Assembly (NCBI GenBank): GCA_020427005.1
Contig: JAGQOY010000023.1
Location: 1-41,155, forward strand
Direction: 5' to 3'
DNA from: Planctomycetales bacterium
GTDB taxonomy: Bacteria > Planctomycetota > Planctomycetia > Pirellulales > Pirellulaceae
DNA length: 41,155 bases
The position numbers and the translations under genes are program-made. Of this stretch, positions 17,512 to 27,189 are shown piece by piece. Under the pieces are notes generated by a model. That model was not told the DNA's origin and searched no databases. It was given only the letters and a program-made list of their open reading frames with translations. The first letter of the stretch is position 1. Every line of letters starts with the position of its first letter.

Positions 17512-18306
17512 ATGCAAAACGAGAATACTCATCAATGGTATGACTTTCCGCAATTTTATGATCTTGGATTTCGCGACGAAACCGAACGTGAGGTCGGCTT
17601 TTTGAAAGAGGCTTTTGAACGTTACGGTTCACGCCCAGTGAAGCGCATTTTAGAGCCAGGGTGCGGTACCGGAAGGCTAGTAATTGCATTGGCAAAAGCG
17701 GGATATGAAGTTTCCGGGTTTGACCTGAACGACCGAGCTCTTAAATATCTGAAACATCAACTCAATTTGCGCAAGCTTGAGGCCAACGTTTTTCACCACG
17801 ACATGACGTCATTTGCCTGCGCCAAAAAATTCGACGTCGTACTCAATACCTTCAACACCTTTCGGCACTTGGCGACAGAACGAGAGGCTCTTTCTCACTT
17901 GCAGAGTGTCGCTCGCTGCTTACGTGTCGGTGGCCTTTTCTTCCTCGGGCTTCACGTGATGCCCCCAGATGCGGACTGGAAATGTACGGAGAGGTGGCAA
18001 GCCGAAACGAAAAGGTTTCATGTGTTTTTTACTTTGCGAGTGCTAAAATGGGAACTCGCGAAAAGGTTGGAAATTCTTCGAGTCAATATGCTTATTCGAG
18101 ATAAACAGAAACCACTCGAAAGACCCACTAGAACTCGAACCGAGATGACCCTGCGGATCTACCGCCTAAAGCAGTTGCTGACCTTAATTCGTAAAATCCC
18201 AGAGCTCAAAATCGAACAGAGTTTCGATTTCTGGTACGACATTGACGATCCAGTAAAGCTGGATTCAACAGTTTCTGATTTGGTTTTGGTGATTCGTAGA
18301 ATCTGA
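17512..18306 (+). CDS. Class I SAM-dependent methyltransferase
   Basis: The 264-residue product begins at the ATG at 17512 (MQNENTHQWYDFPQFYDL); an in-frame ATG at 17359 would overlap the upstream gene and add unrelated residues. Motif I is RILEPGCGTGRLVIALAKAG, followed by the acidic residue of motif II in VSGFDLNDRAL, motif III-like HHDMTSF, and motif IV KFDVVLNTFNTFRHL. LRVGGLFFLGLHV is the post-motif strand. The arrangement matches methyltransferase domain families (Methyltransf_11/25 type) with a C-terminal extension that may hold the substrate pocket. The substrate is unknown. It lies 22 bases after the duplicated-domain gene and may be co-transcribed with it. Confidence 0.88.
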   Translation: MQNENTHQWYDFPQFYDLGFRDETEREVGFLKEAFERYGSRPVKRILEPGCGTGRLVIALAKAGYEVSGFDLNDRALKYLKHQLNLRKLEANVFHHDMTSFACAKKFDVVLNTFNTFRHLATEREALSHLQSVARCLRVGGLFFLGLHVMPPDADWKCTERWQAETKRFHVFFTLRVLKWELAKRLEILRVNMLIRDKQKPLERPTRTRTEMTLRIYRLKQLLTLIRKIPELKIEQSFDFWYDIDDPVKLDSTVSDLVLVIRRI

Positions 18307-18375
18307 CTCGGACATTACCTACTTCCCTCGATTTCGTTTGGCTTTTTGAGCGAGAGACCGGCGAAATTGAGAGTT

Positions 18376-18591
18376 CTAACGCTTTCGACGATGCGACCTG
18401 TGCCGCCTACGGCTTGGTCTTCCCTGACTGTTGATATCCGTGCCGAGAGATTCCAAGGGCAAACTATATCTATATTTGCAAATTGGGCATCGATAGCTTG
18501 TTCGCCCAAAAACGCGAAAAAGAAACCTGCGAATATACGAGCGTGTTTCAGATTTTTCGGTGAATGCGTGGCATTCCGGGCACTGGGGCAT
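18376..18591 (-). CDS. Small zinc-ribbon protein
   Basis: The 71-residue product has two CxxC knuckles, C4-PE-C7 and C35-PI-C38, separated by a basic, partly hydrophobic segment, which fits a treble-clef or zinc-ribbon fold. The C-terminus is strongly basic (RRRHRSHRRKR), suggesting nucleic-acid contact. GGAG lies about 12 bases ahead of the ATG. It overlaps no other likely gene; frames on the opposite strand here look like shadows. The role is unknown. Confidence 0.6.
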   Translation of the reverse strand: MPQCPECHAFTEKSETRSYIRRFLFRVFGRTSYRCPICKYRYSLPLESLGTDINSQGRPSRRRHRSHRRKR

Positions 18592-18877
18592 GGATCACTT
18601 TTCTCCACAATTCCCGCCGACCGAATTCGGGGAGAACAAAACGAAGTGACTTTGAATTCCTAAAACATCGACGGTTAGATTGTTTGGGAGGCTAGCGCGA
18701 ACAACTTGTTTTGATACTTGCTCGAAATCGATTCTGGCTTGTTAGAACTGCATTTTCTCAGTAATTGGCTGGAAAACTCGATGAAATCGTCCTACGTGCC
18801 AACGCGAGGATCTAATTCTCCATCGGAGTCTGGTGATGGGGACCGAAAGCTAATCAAGGTTATTTTAGTCGGATTAG

Positions 18878-19906
18878 TCATGAAGACGACCGGACCGAAC
18901 TTGATTCATCCACCCTTGCAAAAAGCATTCGTCCGGCCTGGGTTTGAAGCGTGCTAGTAACAACAACAGGGAGCGTAGCATTAATCCGATGCCTACCCCC
19001 CTCAATAACCACCATTGTACCATCGTCAAGATAGCCAATTCCTTGCTCGGGCCCTTCTCCGGCCTTTACAACTCGTACTTCAAAAGCTTCACCAGGTAGG
19101 AATTGCGGACGCAATGCAGCTGCCACTTCATTTAGATTAATGACCTGAACATTATGTACTTTGGCAACTTTGTTCAGGTTAAAATCTCCTGTAATCAATT
19201 TCCCTTCTAAATGTTTAGCAAGAATTACCAGTTTCATGTCGACGGGTTGACCTGCAAATTCTGGTAAATCACGCTCGTATATTTGGAATTCAATCCGTGG
19301 TTGATTGCGAAGTTTGTTAAGAATATCTAAACCACGACGCCCACGGGCTCTGCGAAGCCGATCACTGCTATCCGCAATCGCCTGCAATTCAGCGAGCACA
19401 AAGCCAGGCATTATCAGTTGACTTTCGATGATGTTTGTCTCTGTTAGCTCGGCCAATCTGCCATCTATGATTGCACTAGTATCCAGTACTAATGGCCGAA
19501 CTCCTTTCAAATCTCTGGAAAATTCCACGTAGGGAATGATAAACCGAAAGTCATCTTTGGTTTGTAAGAGGAGGCTCGTACACCCGTAACACAAAGTAGC
19601 AGCCAAAAGAAGCTGAACCGGAGCGGTGTATCGACTGGTTTCTGGGAAAAGGGGCTCCAGCGCGACCCAAAGGACATAGGTTAAGAGAAAACCCACTAGC
19701 GATCCAAAGTAGATTGCGGAGATAACCTCGATTTGCTTGCGGGGAGTAAAAATATCAATGGCAATGATGCCTAATGACAAAAGCACGGTACCAAATATGA
19801 CTAGATATGGAGTGTATGGGGGACCGTCTACGCCTATTCGCAAGAGCTGAGTTGCAATTCCGGCTGCAACACAGATAAAGAACACTCGAAGTATGAGTAA
19901 TGGCAT
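18878..19906 (-). CDS. Membrane-anchored PIN-TRAM protein (YacL-like)
   Basis: The 342-residue protein has four membrane helices (about 3-22, 33-52, 62-82, 95-115). A PIN domain follows (about 138-265) with acidic residues D142 (LVLDTSAIIDGR), E173 (LAELQAI), D223 and D241 (LITGDFNLNKVA) expected to hold Mg2+/Mn2+. A TRAM domain (about 270-332, GYLDDGTMVVIEGG) is predicted to bind RNA. This is the architecture of Bacillus YacL and relatives. PIN domains are usually ribonucleases; membrane PIN-TRAM proteins are thought to act on RNA, but targets are unknown. All acidic residues appear intact. It stands alone with its own promoter region. Confidence 0.92.
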   Translation of the reverse strand: MPLLILRVFFICVAAGIATQLLRIGVDGPPYTPYLVIFGTVLLSLGIIAIDIFTPRKQIEVISAIYFGSLVGFLLTYVLWVALEPLFPETSRYTAPVQLLLAATLCYGCTSLLLQTKDDFRFIIPYVEFSRDLKGVRPLVLDTSAIIDGRLAELTETNIIESQLIMPGFVLAELQAIADSSDRLRRARGRRGLDILNKLRNQPRIEFQIYERDLPEFAGQPVDMKLVILAKHLEGKLITGDFNLNKVAKVHNVQVINLNEVAAALRPQFLPGEAFEVRVVKAGEGPEQGIGYLDDGTMVVIEGGRHRINATLPVVVTSTLQTQAGRMLFARVDESSSVRSSS

Positions 19907-20490
19907 ATAAATTGTTTTCTATAGTAAATGTAATTATTGATTAAGGGTCTTGAGATTACCGCCAGCATAGTAGCTTTGGGTATTCAACTAAAATTTCTGT
20001 TGAAAGCTGAATTTTACCGGCAAAACCGCATTGTTGATACTACCTGTGGTGGAACTGATACCACCATGGCTCGCGTCATAACCGCATTCTCTCTAAGCCA
20101 AATCACCGAAGGGCACCCAGCCAATAAGATTGGAATACTTTACGAGGAAAATAAAAATAATTCGTAGCTAACCACAGATACTTGGTGACAGGAAAATCAA
20201 AAAAGTGGACCAGCGAAAACAGATTTTCTGAATTGTTTGGGCGTTTGCGTCGCCAACACACAATACTTGACGCTTCAGAGAGGGATACGGATACTGCTCA
20301 TTCGAGAATTCGCCAGCTTCTATCGACATGTTTAGGACAGACTTGGTCTGCGAAAAGTAATCTGCACACAAACTCTGCAGTCCAGAGTTAAGTATGCCCA
20401 GCATTTGATATGGGTTTGCCGCGACGCGTTAGAATTCTCGAATAATCTGGGCAATATTCATTAGTAGTTTTTTCTCATCGGGGTTTTTCC
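19907..20490. other. Intergenic region between PIN-TRAM gene and purA
   Basis: About 584 bases hold the promoters of the divergent PIN-TRAM gene and purA. Short frames inside (for example 20182-20391) have no credible ribosome site or recognisable product. A small hairpin TGGTGG / CCACCA lies near 20048-20067. I see no riboswitch-like fold that I can name. Confidence 0.4.
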
Positions 20491-21801
20491 GTGCCAGCAG
20501 CTTGTGTGATAGGTCTTCAGTGGGGTGACGAAGCCAAAGGGAAATTGGTCGACCTGCTTGCTCCTGAGCACGATTGCGTGGTGCGCTACCAGGGGGGGGC
20601 TAACGCGGGGCATACCGTCGTTTCGGGTGATCAGGTCTATAAACTGCATCACCTGCCCAGCGGTATTCTGCATCCCCAGGTTATGAACTTCGTAACACCC
20701 GGGGTAGTCATCGAGCCAACAACATTGATTCGGGAACTTGACGGACTGGCATCGAGGGGTGTAGAGCCCCGCACAAACCTGATGATCTCGGAACGTTCTC
20801 ATATGGTTATGCCATGGCACTTGCTAGAAGACCAGGCAATGAATGCAATGGCCGTTCAAGGCGAGGCCATTGGCACCACGCTTCGGGGCATCGGGCCCTG
20901 CTATCGAGATAAAGTTGGACGGAATTTTGCGTTTCGAACTACCGATTTGAGGGCAAGTGATTTACATGCGCGAATAGCTGAGATTGTTGAGTCAAAGCGG
21001 GATCTGTTGCGGGGCATGAACCAGCCGTCGTTGGCAGCGCAGCTGGATGTAGGCGCAATTACGGACGCTGCCGCTCTTTGGGCACAGCATCTTGTCCCGA
21101 TGGTAGGCGATACTACCAACCGTCTATTGAATGAACTGGACGATGGAAAGCGGCTTTTAATGGAAGGAGCTCAAGGTGCTTTGCTCGACATCGATCATGG
21201 AACATACCCATTCGTTACAAGTAGCAATTCATCGGGGGTCGGAATTTGTGCCGGGTCTGGAATCCCACCCCGCTGGATCAAACGAGTAATTGGAGTTGCT
21301 AAGGCCTATTCTACTCGCGTTGGTGGTGGCCCATTTCCAACCGAATTAAATAGTGAGATTGGGCAAAGAATAAGGGATATTGGCCGAGAATATGGCACGA
21401 CAACCGGACGACCGCGTCGTTGTGGGTGGTTTGATTCTGTTGCAGTACGATACACTGCACGATTAAGTGGAGTCGATGCTCTAGCATTGATGATGATGGA
21501 TGTGCTCGGCCACTTTGATGAAGTGAATATTTGCGTTGCCTACGAAATTGATGGCCAGTTGATAAGGGATTTTCCCTGTGACGCCAGCGTTATCCGTCGT
21601 GCTAAGCCAGTATATGAAACGCTCCAAGGTTGGAATTGTGATGTTACCGGTGCCCGCGAACTTGCGGATCTCCCGCCCCCAGCACATGCGTTTCTTGCGC
21701 GTATTGGAGAACTGGTGGAAGTACCAGTTGAGATTGTTTCAGTTGGCCCGGATCGTTGCCAAACAATTTTTGTAGATAAAGCGGCTCTATTGGACTACTG
21801 A
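20491..21801 (+). CDS. purA: Adenylosuccinate synthetase
   Basis: The 436-residue enzyme (GTG start) makes adenylosuccinate from IMP, aspartate and GTP, the first step of AMP synthesis. The catalytic residues are in place: D13 in WGDEAKGK and H41 in GGANAGHTV, at the same positions as in E. coli. The P-loop-like segment has Ala where most bacteria have Gly (GDEAKGK for GDEGKGK). Downstream are [49 protein letters not shown] and the C-terminal [10 protein letters not shown], all family signatures. Length is normal. No good Shine-Dalgarno precedes the GTG. The next gene starts 259 bases later, so purA may be transcribed separately from uppS. Confidence 0.97.
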   Translation: MPAACVIGLQWGDEAKGKLVDLLAPEHDCVVRYQGGANAGHTVVSGDQVYKLHHLPSGILHPQVMNFVTPGVVIEPTTLIRELDGLASRGVEPRTNLMISERSHMVMPWHLLEDQAMNAMAVQGEAIGTTLRGIGPCYRDKVGRNFAFRTTDLRASDLHARIAEIVESKRDLLRGMNQPSLAAQLDVGAITDAAALWAQHLVPMVGDTTNRLLNELDDGKRLLMEGAQGALLDIDHGTYPFVTSSNSSGVGICAGSGIPPRWIKRVIGVAKAYSTRVGGGPFPTELNSEIGQRIRDIGREYGTTTGRPRRCGWFDSVAVRYTARLSGVDALALMMMDVLGHFDEVNICVAYEIDGQLIRDFPCDASVIRRAKPVYETLQGWNCDVTGARELADLPPPAHAFLARIGELVEVPVEIVSVGPDRCQTIFVDKAALLDY

Positions 21802-22060
21802 GCCAGGCATCAACCTCCAAATAGACTTCAAACTGAATTATCCTGAATAGATCTAGCGTTTCCGATCGCAAAACGTAGCAGATAAGTGCGGTGCGATTAT
21901 TGATAAGTGACTTGATAGCCGTACGCAATGATGACTGTGAGCCGCAGGTTGAAAGGCTCTTGTAGTAATCGAGACCCGGCCGTTTACGCGTCAGGCTCAC
22001 ATCGAGTGATGATTCCGAATTCATAATCGCGCATGTTCATTTAGATGCGGAGTAGCAGTT

Positions 22061-22816
22061 TTGACATCCCAGGCGGCGGACAGTGAAAGTCAAGATATTG
22101 AACTGATCCCTCAAGATCGCCGACCACGTCATGTGGCAGTCATTATGGATGGCAATGGACGATGGGCTCAGCAACGCGAGCTTCCGAGGATTGAGGGACA
22201 CCTAAAGGGTGTTGAATCCGTTCGGCAGACTATTGAAGCGTGCAGGGAATTCGGCATTCAAGTTCTGACACTCTATTGTCTAAGCAGTGAGAATTGGAAA
22301 CGTCCAGCCCATGAACTTGATTTTTTGATGACCTTGCTTCGTCGCTACTTAATTGCCGAACGCGAAACGTTAATAGAAAACAACCTCCGTCTTCGCATTA
22401 TTGGTCGGAGGGACCGTCTGCCTGACGACGTCCAGGCTGAAATGGATCGAACGATAATGGCCTGCAGCTCCAATACTGGCATGACGCTTTGTTTGGCAAT
22501 CAACTACGGTGGACGCGCAGAACTTGTGGACGCTGTATCAAAAATTGCTTCCGCGGTCGCTTCGGGGAAAATCAGCCCCCAGGAAGTTAGTGAAGAGTTG
22601 ATCTCGCAACATCTGTATACTGAGGGAATTCCAGATCCAGACCTGCTGATTCGTACAAGTGGGGAAATGCGAATTAGCAATTTCTTGCTCTGGCAGATTA
22701 GCTATGCTGAGATATGGGTCACTCCCACGCTGTGGCCAGAGTTTGGAAAAAAAGATTTTGCAGACGCCATTTGCGATTATGCCAGTCGCAATAGGCGCTT
22801 CGGCGGTTTGAAATAG
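22061..22816 (+). CDS. uppS: Isoprenyl (undecaprenyl) diphosphate synthase
   Basis: The 251-residue cis-prenyltransferase condenses farnesyl diphosphate with isopentenyl diphosphate units to make the polyprenyl carrier for cell-wall and polysaccharide synthesis. The signature HVAVIMDGNGRWA places the catalytic Asp at D30. YCLSSENWKRP and the C-terminal RTSGEMRISNFLLWQISYAE are also intact. The start is TTG at 22061, supported by GGAG at 22049-22052, eight bases upstream; no ATG in frame gives the N-terminus. It leads the cluster uppS-cdsA-phoH-pgpH-ybeY-corC, with cdsA 14 bases downstream. Confidence 0.97.
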   Translation: MTSQAADSESQDIELIPQDRRPRHVAVIMDGNGRWAQQRELPRIEGHLKGVESVRQTIEACREFGIQVLTLYCLSSENWKRPAHELDFLMTLLRRYLIAERETLIENNLRLRIIGRRDRLPDDVQAEMDRTIMACSSNTGMTLCLAINYGGRAELVDAVSKIASAVASGKISPQEVSEELISQHLYTEGIPDPDLLIRTSGEMRISNFLLWQISYAEIWVTPTLWPEFGKKDFADAICDYASRNRRFGGLK

Positions 22817-22830
22817 CAAAGGCGAGCGAT

Positions 22831-23751
22831 TTGCTGCGTTATCGATTACTCTCCGCTGTTGTTATTATTTGTAGTTCACTAGTCTTTGTTGCGCTAGATG
22901 CGAGTGGTTGGCCGTGTGAAAACTGCACTGGTTTTTGGATGATTCCACTGGGCGCCTATTTGATTTTTGGTAGTGCAGTTGAATGCACTGCAATGTGTCG
23001 TCACACCCCATACGGCCCGGTTGAGCGGCCAGCGCTTTTGGGATGTGGTTTTATTATGCTTGCGGCAGCAACTCCGGTTTACTGGCCGTTAAGTGGAAGT
23101 GTTTATCCCGTTGACTGCCCCTTTGGCAAAATGGGGTTGCCTTTGTTTGCGGGTTCGCTCTCGTTACTTGGTGGGTTTGTTTGGCATATGCGAACCTATC
23201 GATCTGGCCAGAATGAACTTATTCGTTCGGTCTTGGCAGGGTGGATTGCTAGCTACTTTGGTACGTGTTTCGCATTTGCTGTTTCACTACGTCAAATTGG
23301 CACATACAACTGGGGATTGTACTTTATTGTTGGCGTTATTGTGATCACCAAATTCGCGGATGCAGGAGCGTATTTTGCGGGCCGTAGCTTGGGCAAAAAC
23401 AAACTCTGCCCAAATGTTAGTCCTGGAAAAACGGTCGAAGGTCTACTGGGAGGCATACTTGTTTCCATTTTTATTAGCTGGATTTATTTTGGATTCTTTG
23501 GTTGTCGAATCTACCAGACTCTTCATTGGCCATGGTACTCTCATATCGTCCTGGGGCTGACTCTTACGCTTGGCGGAGTTGCTGGGGACTTGCTGGAATC
23601 AATCTTCAAACGCGACACGGGACTTAAGGATAGCGGTAATCTATTGCCAGGTCTTGGAGGATTGTGGGACGTAACAGATTCCTTACTGCCTGGATTTGTG
23701 CTTGCTTATTTGATTTATGCCTCCGGCTTGACTCCTGCACCGAGTGTGTAG
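22831..23751 (+). CDS. cdsA: Phosphatidate cytidylyltransferase
   Basis: The 306-residue integral membrane enzyme (about eight helices) makes CDP-diacylglycerol from phosphatidate and CTP, the entry to phospholipid synthesis. The C-terminal CDS signature is clear, SIFKRDTGLKDSGNLLPG, followed by LGGLWDVTDSLL. Compared with the classical pattern (PGHGGxxDRxD), His is Leu and the Arg of DRxD is Val, while both aspartates are kept. KTVEGLLGG, a family segment, is also present. The start is TTG at 22831, 14 bases after uppS, with a weak AAAGGCGAG ahead. Pairing uppS with cdsA is common in bacteria. Confidence 0.94.
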   Translation: MLRYRLLSAVVIICSSLVFVALDASGWPCENCTGFWMIPLGAYLIFGSAVECTAMCRHTPYGPVERPALLGCGFIMLAAATPVYWPLSGSVYPVDCPFGKMGLPLFAGSLSLLGGFVWHMRTYRSGQNELIRSVLAGWIASYFGTCFAFAVSLRQIGTYNWGLYFIVGVIVITKFADAGAYFAGRSLGKNKLCPNVSPGKTVEGLLGGILVSIFISWIYFGFFGCRIYQTLHWPWYSHIVLGLTLTLGGVAGDLLESIFKRDTGLKDSGNLLPGLGGLWDVTDSLLPGFVLAYLIYASGLTPAPSV

Positions 23752-23790
23752 GCTCATTCATACCACATACCAACAAGTACAGAGGAATGG

Positions 23791-24831
23791 ATGATGAGCG
23801 AAGCAAACATCAACCTGACTGATCCCAATACGGTTCTTCACCTTTTTGGTCCTCAGGACCAGTATTTGAAGATGATACGCAACCATTTCGGAGTTGCGAT
23901 TACGCACCGCGACGGGCGATTGAAAATAATTGGGCAGGAAACAGCCGTTCGCCAAGCAACTGAGTTACTCGAGGCCTTGCATGCCAAAGCCCGCCAGGCA
24001 GGCAGGCTGAGTACTGAAGAGGTAAAGGACGCTCTTCAGGCCGCTGTGACAGGACATGCCGTTGATGAGCCGGCTGTCGCAATGAATCCATCGGAACTTG
24101 GTGCCCGAAGCGAAAACCAGGAAATTAACATCGCTCATCAGCAACGGAGGATCAAGCCCCGAACGCTTGGCCAAACCAACTTTATTGCCACAATCCGCAA
24201 AAACGACCTAACCCTTTGTAGGGGGCCAGCAGGGTCTGGCAAAACATATTTGGCAGTGGCCTTGGCAGTCGAAGCCCTCAAGAGCCGTACGATCCGTAAA
24301 ATAGTCTTAGTTCGTCCAGCAGTGGAAGCCGGTGAGAGCTTAGGATTTCTCCCTGGGGATTTACAAGCTAAGCTAAATCCGTATCTACGTCCGTTGCTCG
24401 ATGCACTGAACGAGATGTTGGACTACGACCAAGTCAAATACTTGATGGAACATGATGTTATAGAGGTGATTCCACTTGCTTATATGCGAGGACGAACGCT
24501 TAACGAGGCATTCATCATCCTTGACGAAGCCCAGAACACGACCTCGGCGCAAATGAAGATGTTTTTGACCCGTATGGGGGAAGGTTCAAAGATCGTAGTT
24601 TCGGGTGATATGACACAGGTGGATCTGCCAGTAGGTGTCACCAGTGGCTTGCGAGATGCTTGGCACAGGCTAAAGGGTTTAAGCCGCGTTGGGTTTGTTA
24701 CTTTGGACGGACGAGATATTGTGCGACATCGATTGGTTCAACTAATCGTCAATCGATACGACACGCGTTCAGGGGCGGAGAATTCGCTTGAAAATGATGG
24801 GGAGGACGGCGAGTTCAACTCGCATACCTAG
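23791..24831 (+). CDS. phoH: PhoH-family ATPase (YbeZ-like)
   Basis: The 346-residue protein has a KH-like N-terminal segment (HLFGPQDQYLKMIRNHFGVA, about 16-35) and a PhoH P-loop ATPase domain. Walker A is GPAGSGKT (145-152) and Walker B is FIILDEAQ (241-248). MKMFLTRMGEGSKIVVSGD is the sensor region. It probably is an RNA-linked NTPase/helicase-like partner of YbeY, as in many bacteria where phoH(ybeZ), ybeY and corC are adjacent. Here pgpH is inserted between phoH and ybeY, an order also common outside the proteobacteria. AGAGGAATGG precedes the ATG. pgpH starts five bases after the stop. Confidence 0.95.
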   Translation: MMSEANINLTDPNTVLHLFGPQDQYLKMIRNHFGVAITHRDGRLKIIGQETAVRQATELLEALHAKARQAGRLSTEEVKDALQAAVTGHAVDEPAVAMNPSELGARSENQEINIAHQQRRIKPRTLGQTNFIATIRKNDLTLCRGPAGSGKTYLAVALAVEALKSRTIRKIVLVRPAVEAGESLGFLPGDLQAKLNPYLRPLLDALNEMLDYDQVKYLMEHDVIEVIPLAYMRGRTLNEAFIILDEAQNTTSAQMKMFLTRMGEGSKIVVSGDMTQVDLPVGVTSGLRDAWHRLKGLSRVGFVTLDGRDIVRHRLVQLIVNRYDTRSGAENSLENDGEDGEFNSHT

Positions 24832-24836
24832 GCCGT

Positions 24837-27185
24837 ATGGCAACTAGCACATCGAAACGAACTCGTACTGAACGCGTAGCCGCTCTTCAACTGGAACCCA
24901 GTTGGCTTACGCGAATTCTTCGTTCCATGTTGAATGGGAGCGCACTGCTTCGAGTCGGATTATGCTTTCTATCAGCAATTTTCATGCTGGTGATTTTGGA
25001 GGGCTGGAAGCCTCCGTTTGCATTTCGCGAGGGACAGATTCCATCGCGAGATCTGGTGGCAAGAGTTGCTTTTGAAATCGTCGATGCAAAGCAAACCGAT
25101 TTGTTGCGTGATCAGAAACGCCGAGAGGTGCTCTGCTATTACGAGAATCGACCAATCGCAATTACCCAACTCTTTAACGCTCTCAAGGATCAAATGTTGG
25201 CCTTGATGGAGGAGGTTCCACTTGAGCAGCTCAATGACACTCAGCGAAACGTGCTAAATAGATTCATTCCTCCTGATGAAATCGGGCGTCCTTTGTCACC
25301 CGTGGAGGCCTTGCAGCTGTTGAGAGAATTTCTATCGCAGAGCGAACAACTCGAGAAATTCGATCAGGCAGTGAGGAGTGTGCTTGATGAGATTGCCGAA
25401 TCTGGAACTCTTAATTCCCTTAGCCACGATATGGATCAGGGATCGCAGCGTTCAATCAAGGTCATCAATGCTAATCAGCCTGACGATGAAGTTTTTGTTG
25501 ACGTGACACACGTACGGATCACAGAGATCGCGTCCGAATTACCGGCCCGTTTGCAGGAAAGATTTCAGCAGTCGTTCACCGATCCGGTAGCCATTACAGT
25601 TGCCAAAATGGTCGCCAGCTATTTGGATGACCACATACCTGTGACATTGTCTTATCGACAGGATTTGAGTGAACAGGCTCGTCGACGCGCTGAAGAGTCG
25701 GTTGAAGATGCAACGGTCTCGTACTTTCCAACGGTCAGCCGATTAGCGCAAGCCGGGGTACCGATATCCGCAGACAATGAGCTACCGTTGTTACGCGCCG
25801 AATACGATGCCTGGATTGGCCAATTGTCGATTGTTGAAGTCGCGATTCGCACATTGGCTTTTGTTGGCATGATTACCGCTTTGTTCATGTTGTGTGGTCT
25901 ATATATCTATCATCAACATGATGCCAGGCTAATCGGCGATACCGGGCAATTGGCACGATTGCTGGGACTGATGGTAGTCACTTGCTTGCTGTGCCGCATA
26001 ATCTCCCCAGATCCTTGGCGTGCGGAGCTGGTCGCAATTGTCTTAAGTGCGGTAACCAGCACTATAGCTTTTGGTCGACAAGTCTCGCTCCTATTATCTG
26101 CCTGCCTGTCGTTATGCATTACGCTGGGGATTGGTTTGGATCTTGCCGAGTTCGTGACTTTGTGCAGTGGTTGTTGCGCTGTCGCATTGTTGATGGGGCG
26201 AATTCGAACTCGGACGAAGCTCATTTATGTTGGACTAGCTGTAGCTGGAATCGTTGGGCTGACTCATTTGGGAGTCGATATTGTTAGTGGAAATCTCCAG
26301 TTTTACGCACCTCCAAGTTCGTTGGATTCTGATCCTCTTGCCACCAGAATCTCGTTAGGCTCAATCGTTGGAGAAAGTTTAAGGTTGTCATCCTTTGCCT
26401 TTATCGCATGTTCATTGATGACCGGATTGTTGCCGTTTGTAGAACGGATCTTCGGCGTGCAAACCGATTTGAGTTTGCTTGAACTCGGAGATGCTAGTCA
26501 TCCTTTACTGAGGCAGTTAGCACAAAGAGCACCTGGGACCTATAACCATTCAATTAATGTAGCTGCAATCGCAGAAGCAGCCGCAGATGTCATTGGTGCT
26601 CATGGGTTGCTAACCCGGGTGGGCGCCTATTTTCATGATATTGGCAAGATGTTTAAGCCCAACTATTTCATTGAAAACCAAGAGCAGGGCGGGAATTGTC
26701 ATGATACACTGCAACCCGCGATGAGCACGCTGGTGATCATCGCGCACGTCAAAGACGGAGCTGACTTGGGGCGACAGCATCATTTACCAAAGCCGATTAT
26801 CGATTTCATCGAACAACATCATGGTACGACATTGGTTGAGTACTTTTATCGAGAGGCCGCCAAGCGCAGCCAGATTGACCCCGACAAAGGAGAGGTTTCG
26901 GAAACGTCATTCCGCTACCCAGGGCCAAAACCTCAAACACTCGAGGCGGCCGTGCTAATGTTAGCGGATTCTGTTGAAAGCGCTAGTCGAACGCTTGTCG
27001 AACCAACCAGTTCGCGCATCCAGAACTTGGTTGATCAGATCGCCATGAAGAAATTGTTGGACGGCCAGTTTGACCAATGTGGTTTAACCCTACAGCAGCT
27101 CGATCGCCTGAAGCAGTCCTTAGTCAAGTCATTGACCGCCATCTACCATGGAAGAGTCAAATACTCTGGGCAAGCCACGGCCTGA
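24837..27185 (+). CDS. pgpH: 7TM-HD family phosphohydrolase (PgpH-like, c-di-AMP phosphodiesterase)
   Basis: The 782-residue protein has the PgpH architecture: one N-terminal membrane helix (about 35-57), a large extracytoplasmic 7TMR-HDED domain (about 60-335), a cluster of membrane helices (about 340-545), and a cytoplasmic HD domain (about 555-745). The metal site is visible as RAPGTYNHSINV, FHDIGKMFKPNYF (H600, D601), and IIAHVKDGADLG, with HHGTTLVEYFY further on. In Listeria and other bacteria PgpH hydrolyses c-di-AMP. That is the likely activity here, but no diadenylate cyclase lies in the window to confirm it. It starts five bases after phoH and reaches to the ybeY start region. Confidence 0.93.
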   Translation: MATSTSKRTRTERVAALQLEPSWLTRILRSMLNGSALLRVGLCFLSAIFMLVILEGWKPPFAFREGQIPSRDLVARVAFEIVDAKQTDLLRDQKRREVLCYYENRPIAITQLFNALKDQMLALMEEVPLEQLNDTQRNVLNRFIPPDEIGRPLSPVEALQLLREFLSQSEQLEKFDQAVRSVLDEIAESGTLNSLSHDMDQGSQRSIKVINANQPDDEVFVDVTHVRITEIASELPARLQERFQQSFTDPVAITVAKMVASYLDDHIPVTLSYRQDLSEQARRRAEESVEDATVSYFPTVSRLAQAGVPISADNELPLLRAEYDAWIGQLSIVEVAIRTLAFVGMITALFMLCGLYIYHQHDARLIGDTGQLARLLGLMVVTCLLCRIISPDPWRAELVAIVLSAVTSTIAFGRQVSLLLSACLSLCITLGIGLDLAEFVTLCSGCCAVALLMGRIRTRTKLIYVGLAVAGIVGLTHLGVDIVSGNLQFYAPPSSLDSDPLATRISLGSIVGESLRLSSFAFIACSLMTGLLPFVERIFGVQTDLSLLELGDASHPLLRQLAQRAPGTYNHSINVAAIAEAAADVIGAHGLLTRVGAYFHDIGKMFKPNYFIENQEQGGNCHDTLQPAMSTLVIIAHVKDGADLGRQHHLPKPIIDFIEQHHGTTLVEYFYREAAKRSQIDPDKGEVSETSFRYPGPKPQTLEAAVLMLADSVESASRTLVEPTSSRIQNLVDQIAMKKLLDGQFDQCGLTLQQLDRLKQSLVKSLTAIYHGRVKYSGQATA

Positions 27186-27189
27186 CATA

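Noticed and set aside
18315..18608. 97-codon minus-strand frame over the zinc-ribbon gene
   Set aside because: The alternative frame has the CxxC pairs and a ribosome site, so this one is a shadow.
18718..18957. 79-codon plus-strand frame overlapping the PIN-TRAM gene end
   Set aside because: It is antisense to a well-supported domain protein and has no ribosome site.
20182..20391. 69-codon frame upstream of purA
   Set aside because: It has a TTG start without a Shine-Dalgarno, and an equally long frame lies on the other strand. There is no recognisable product.
21936..22001. 8-bp inverted repeat TGTGAGCC / GGCTCACA between purA and uppS
   Set aside because: The 50-base centre and short arms make it expected by chance. 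It is not counted as a regulatory site.
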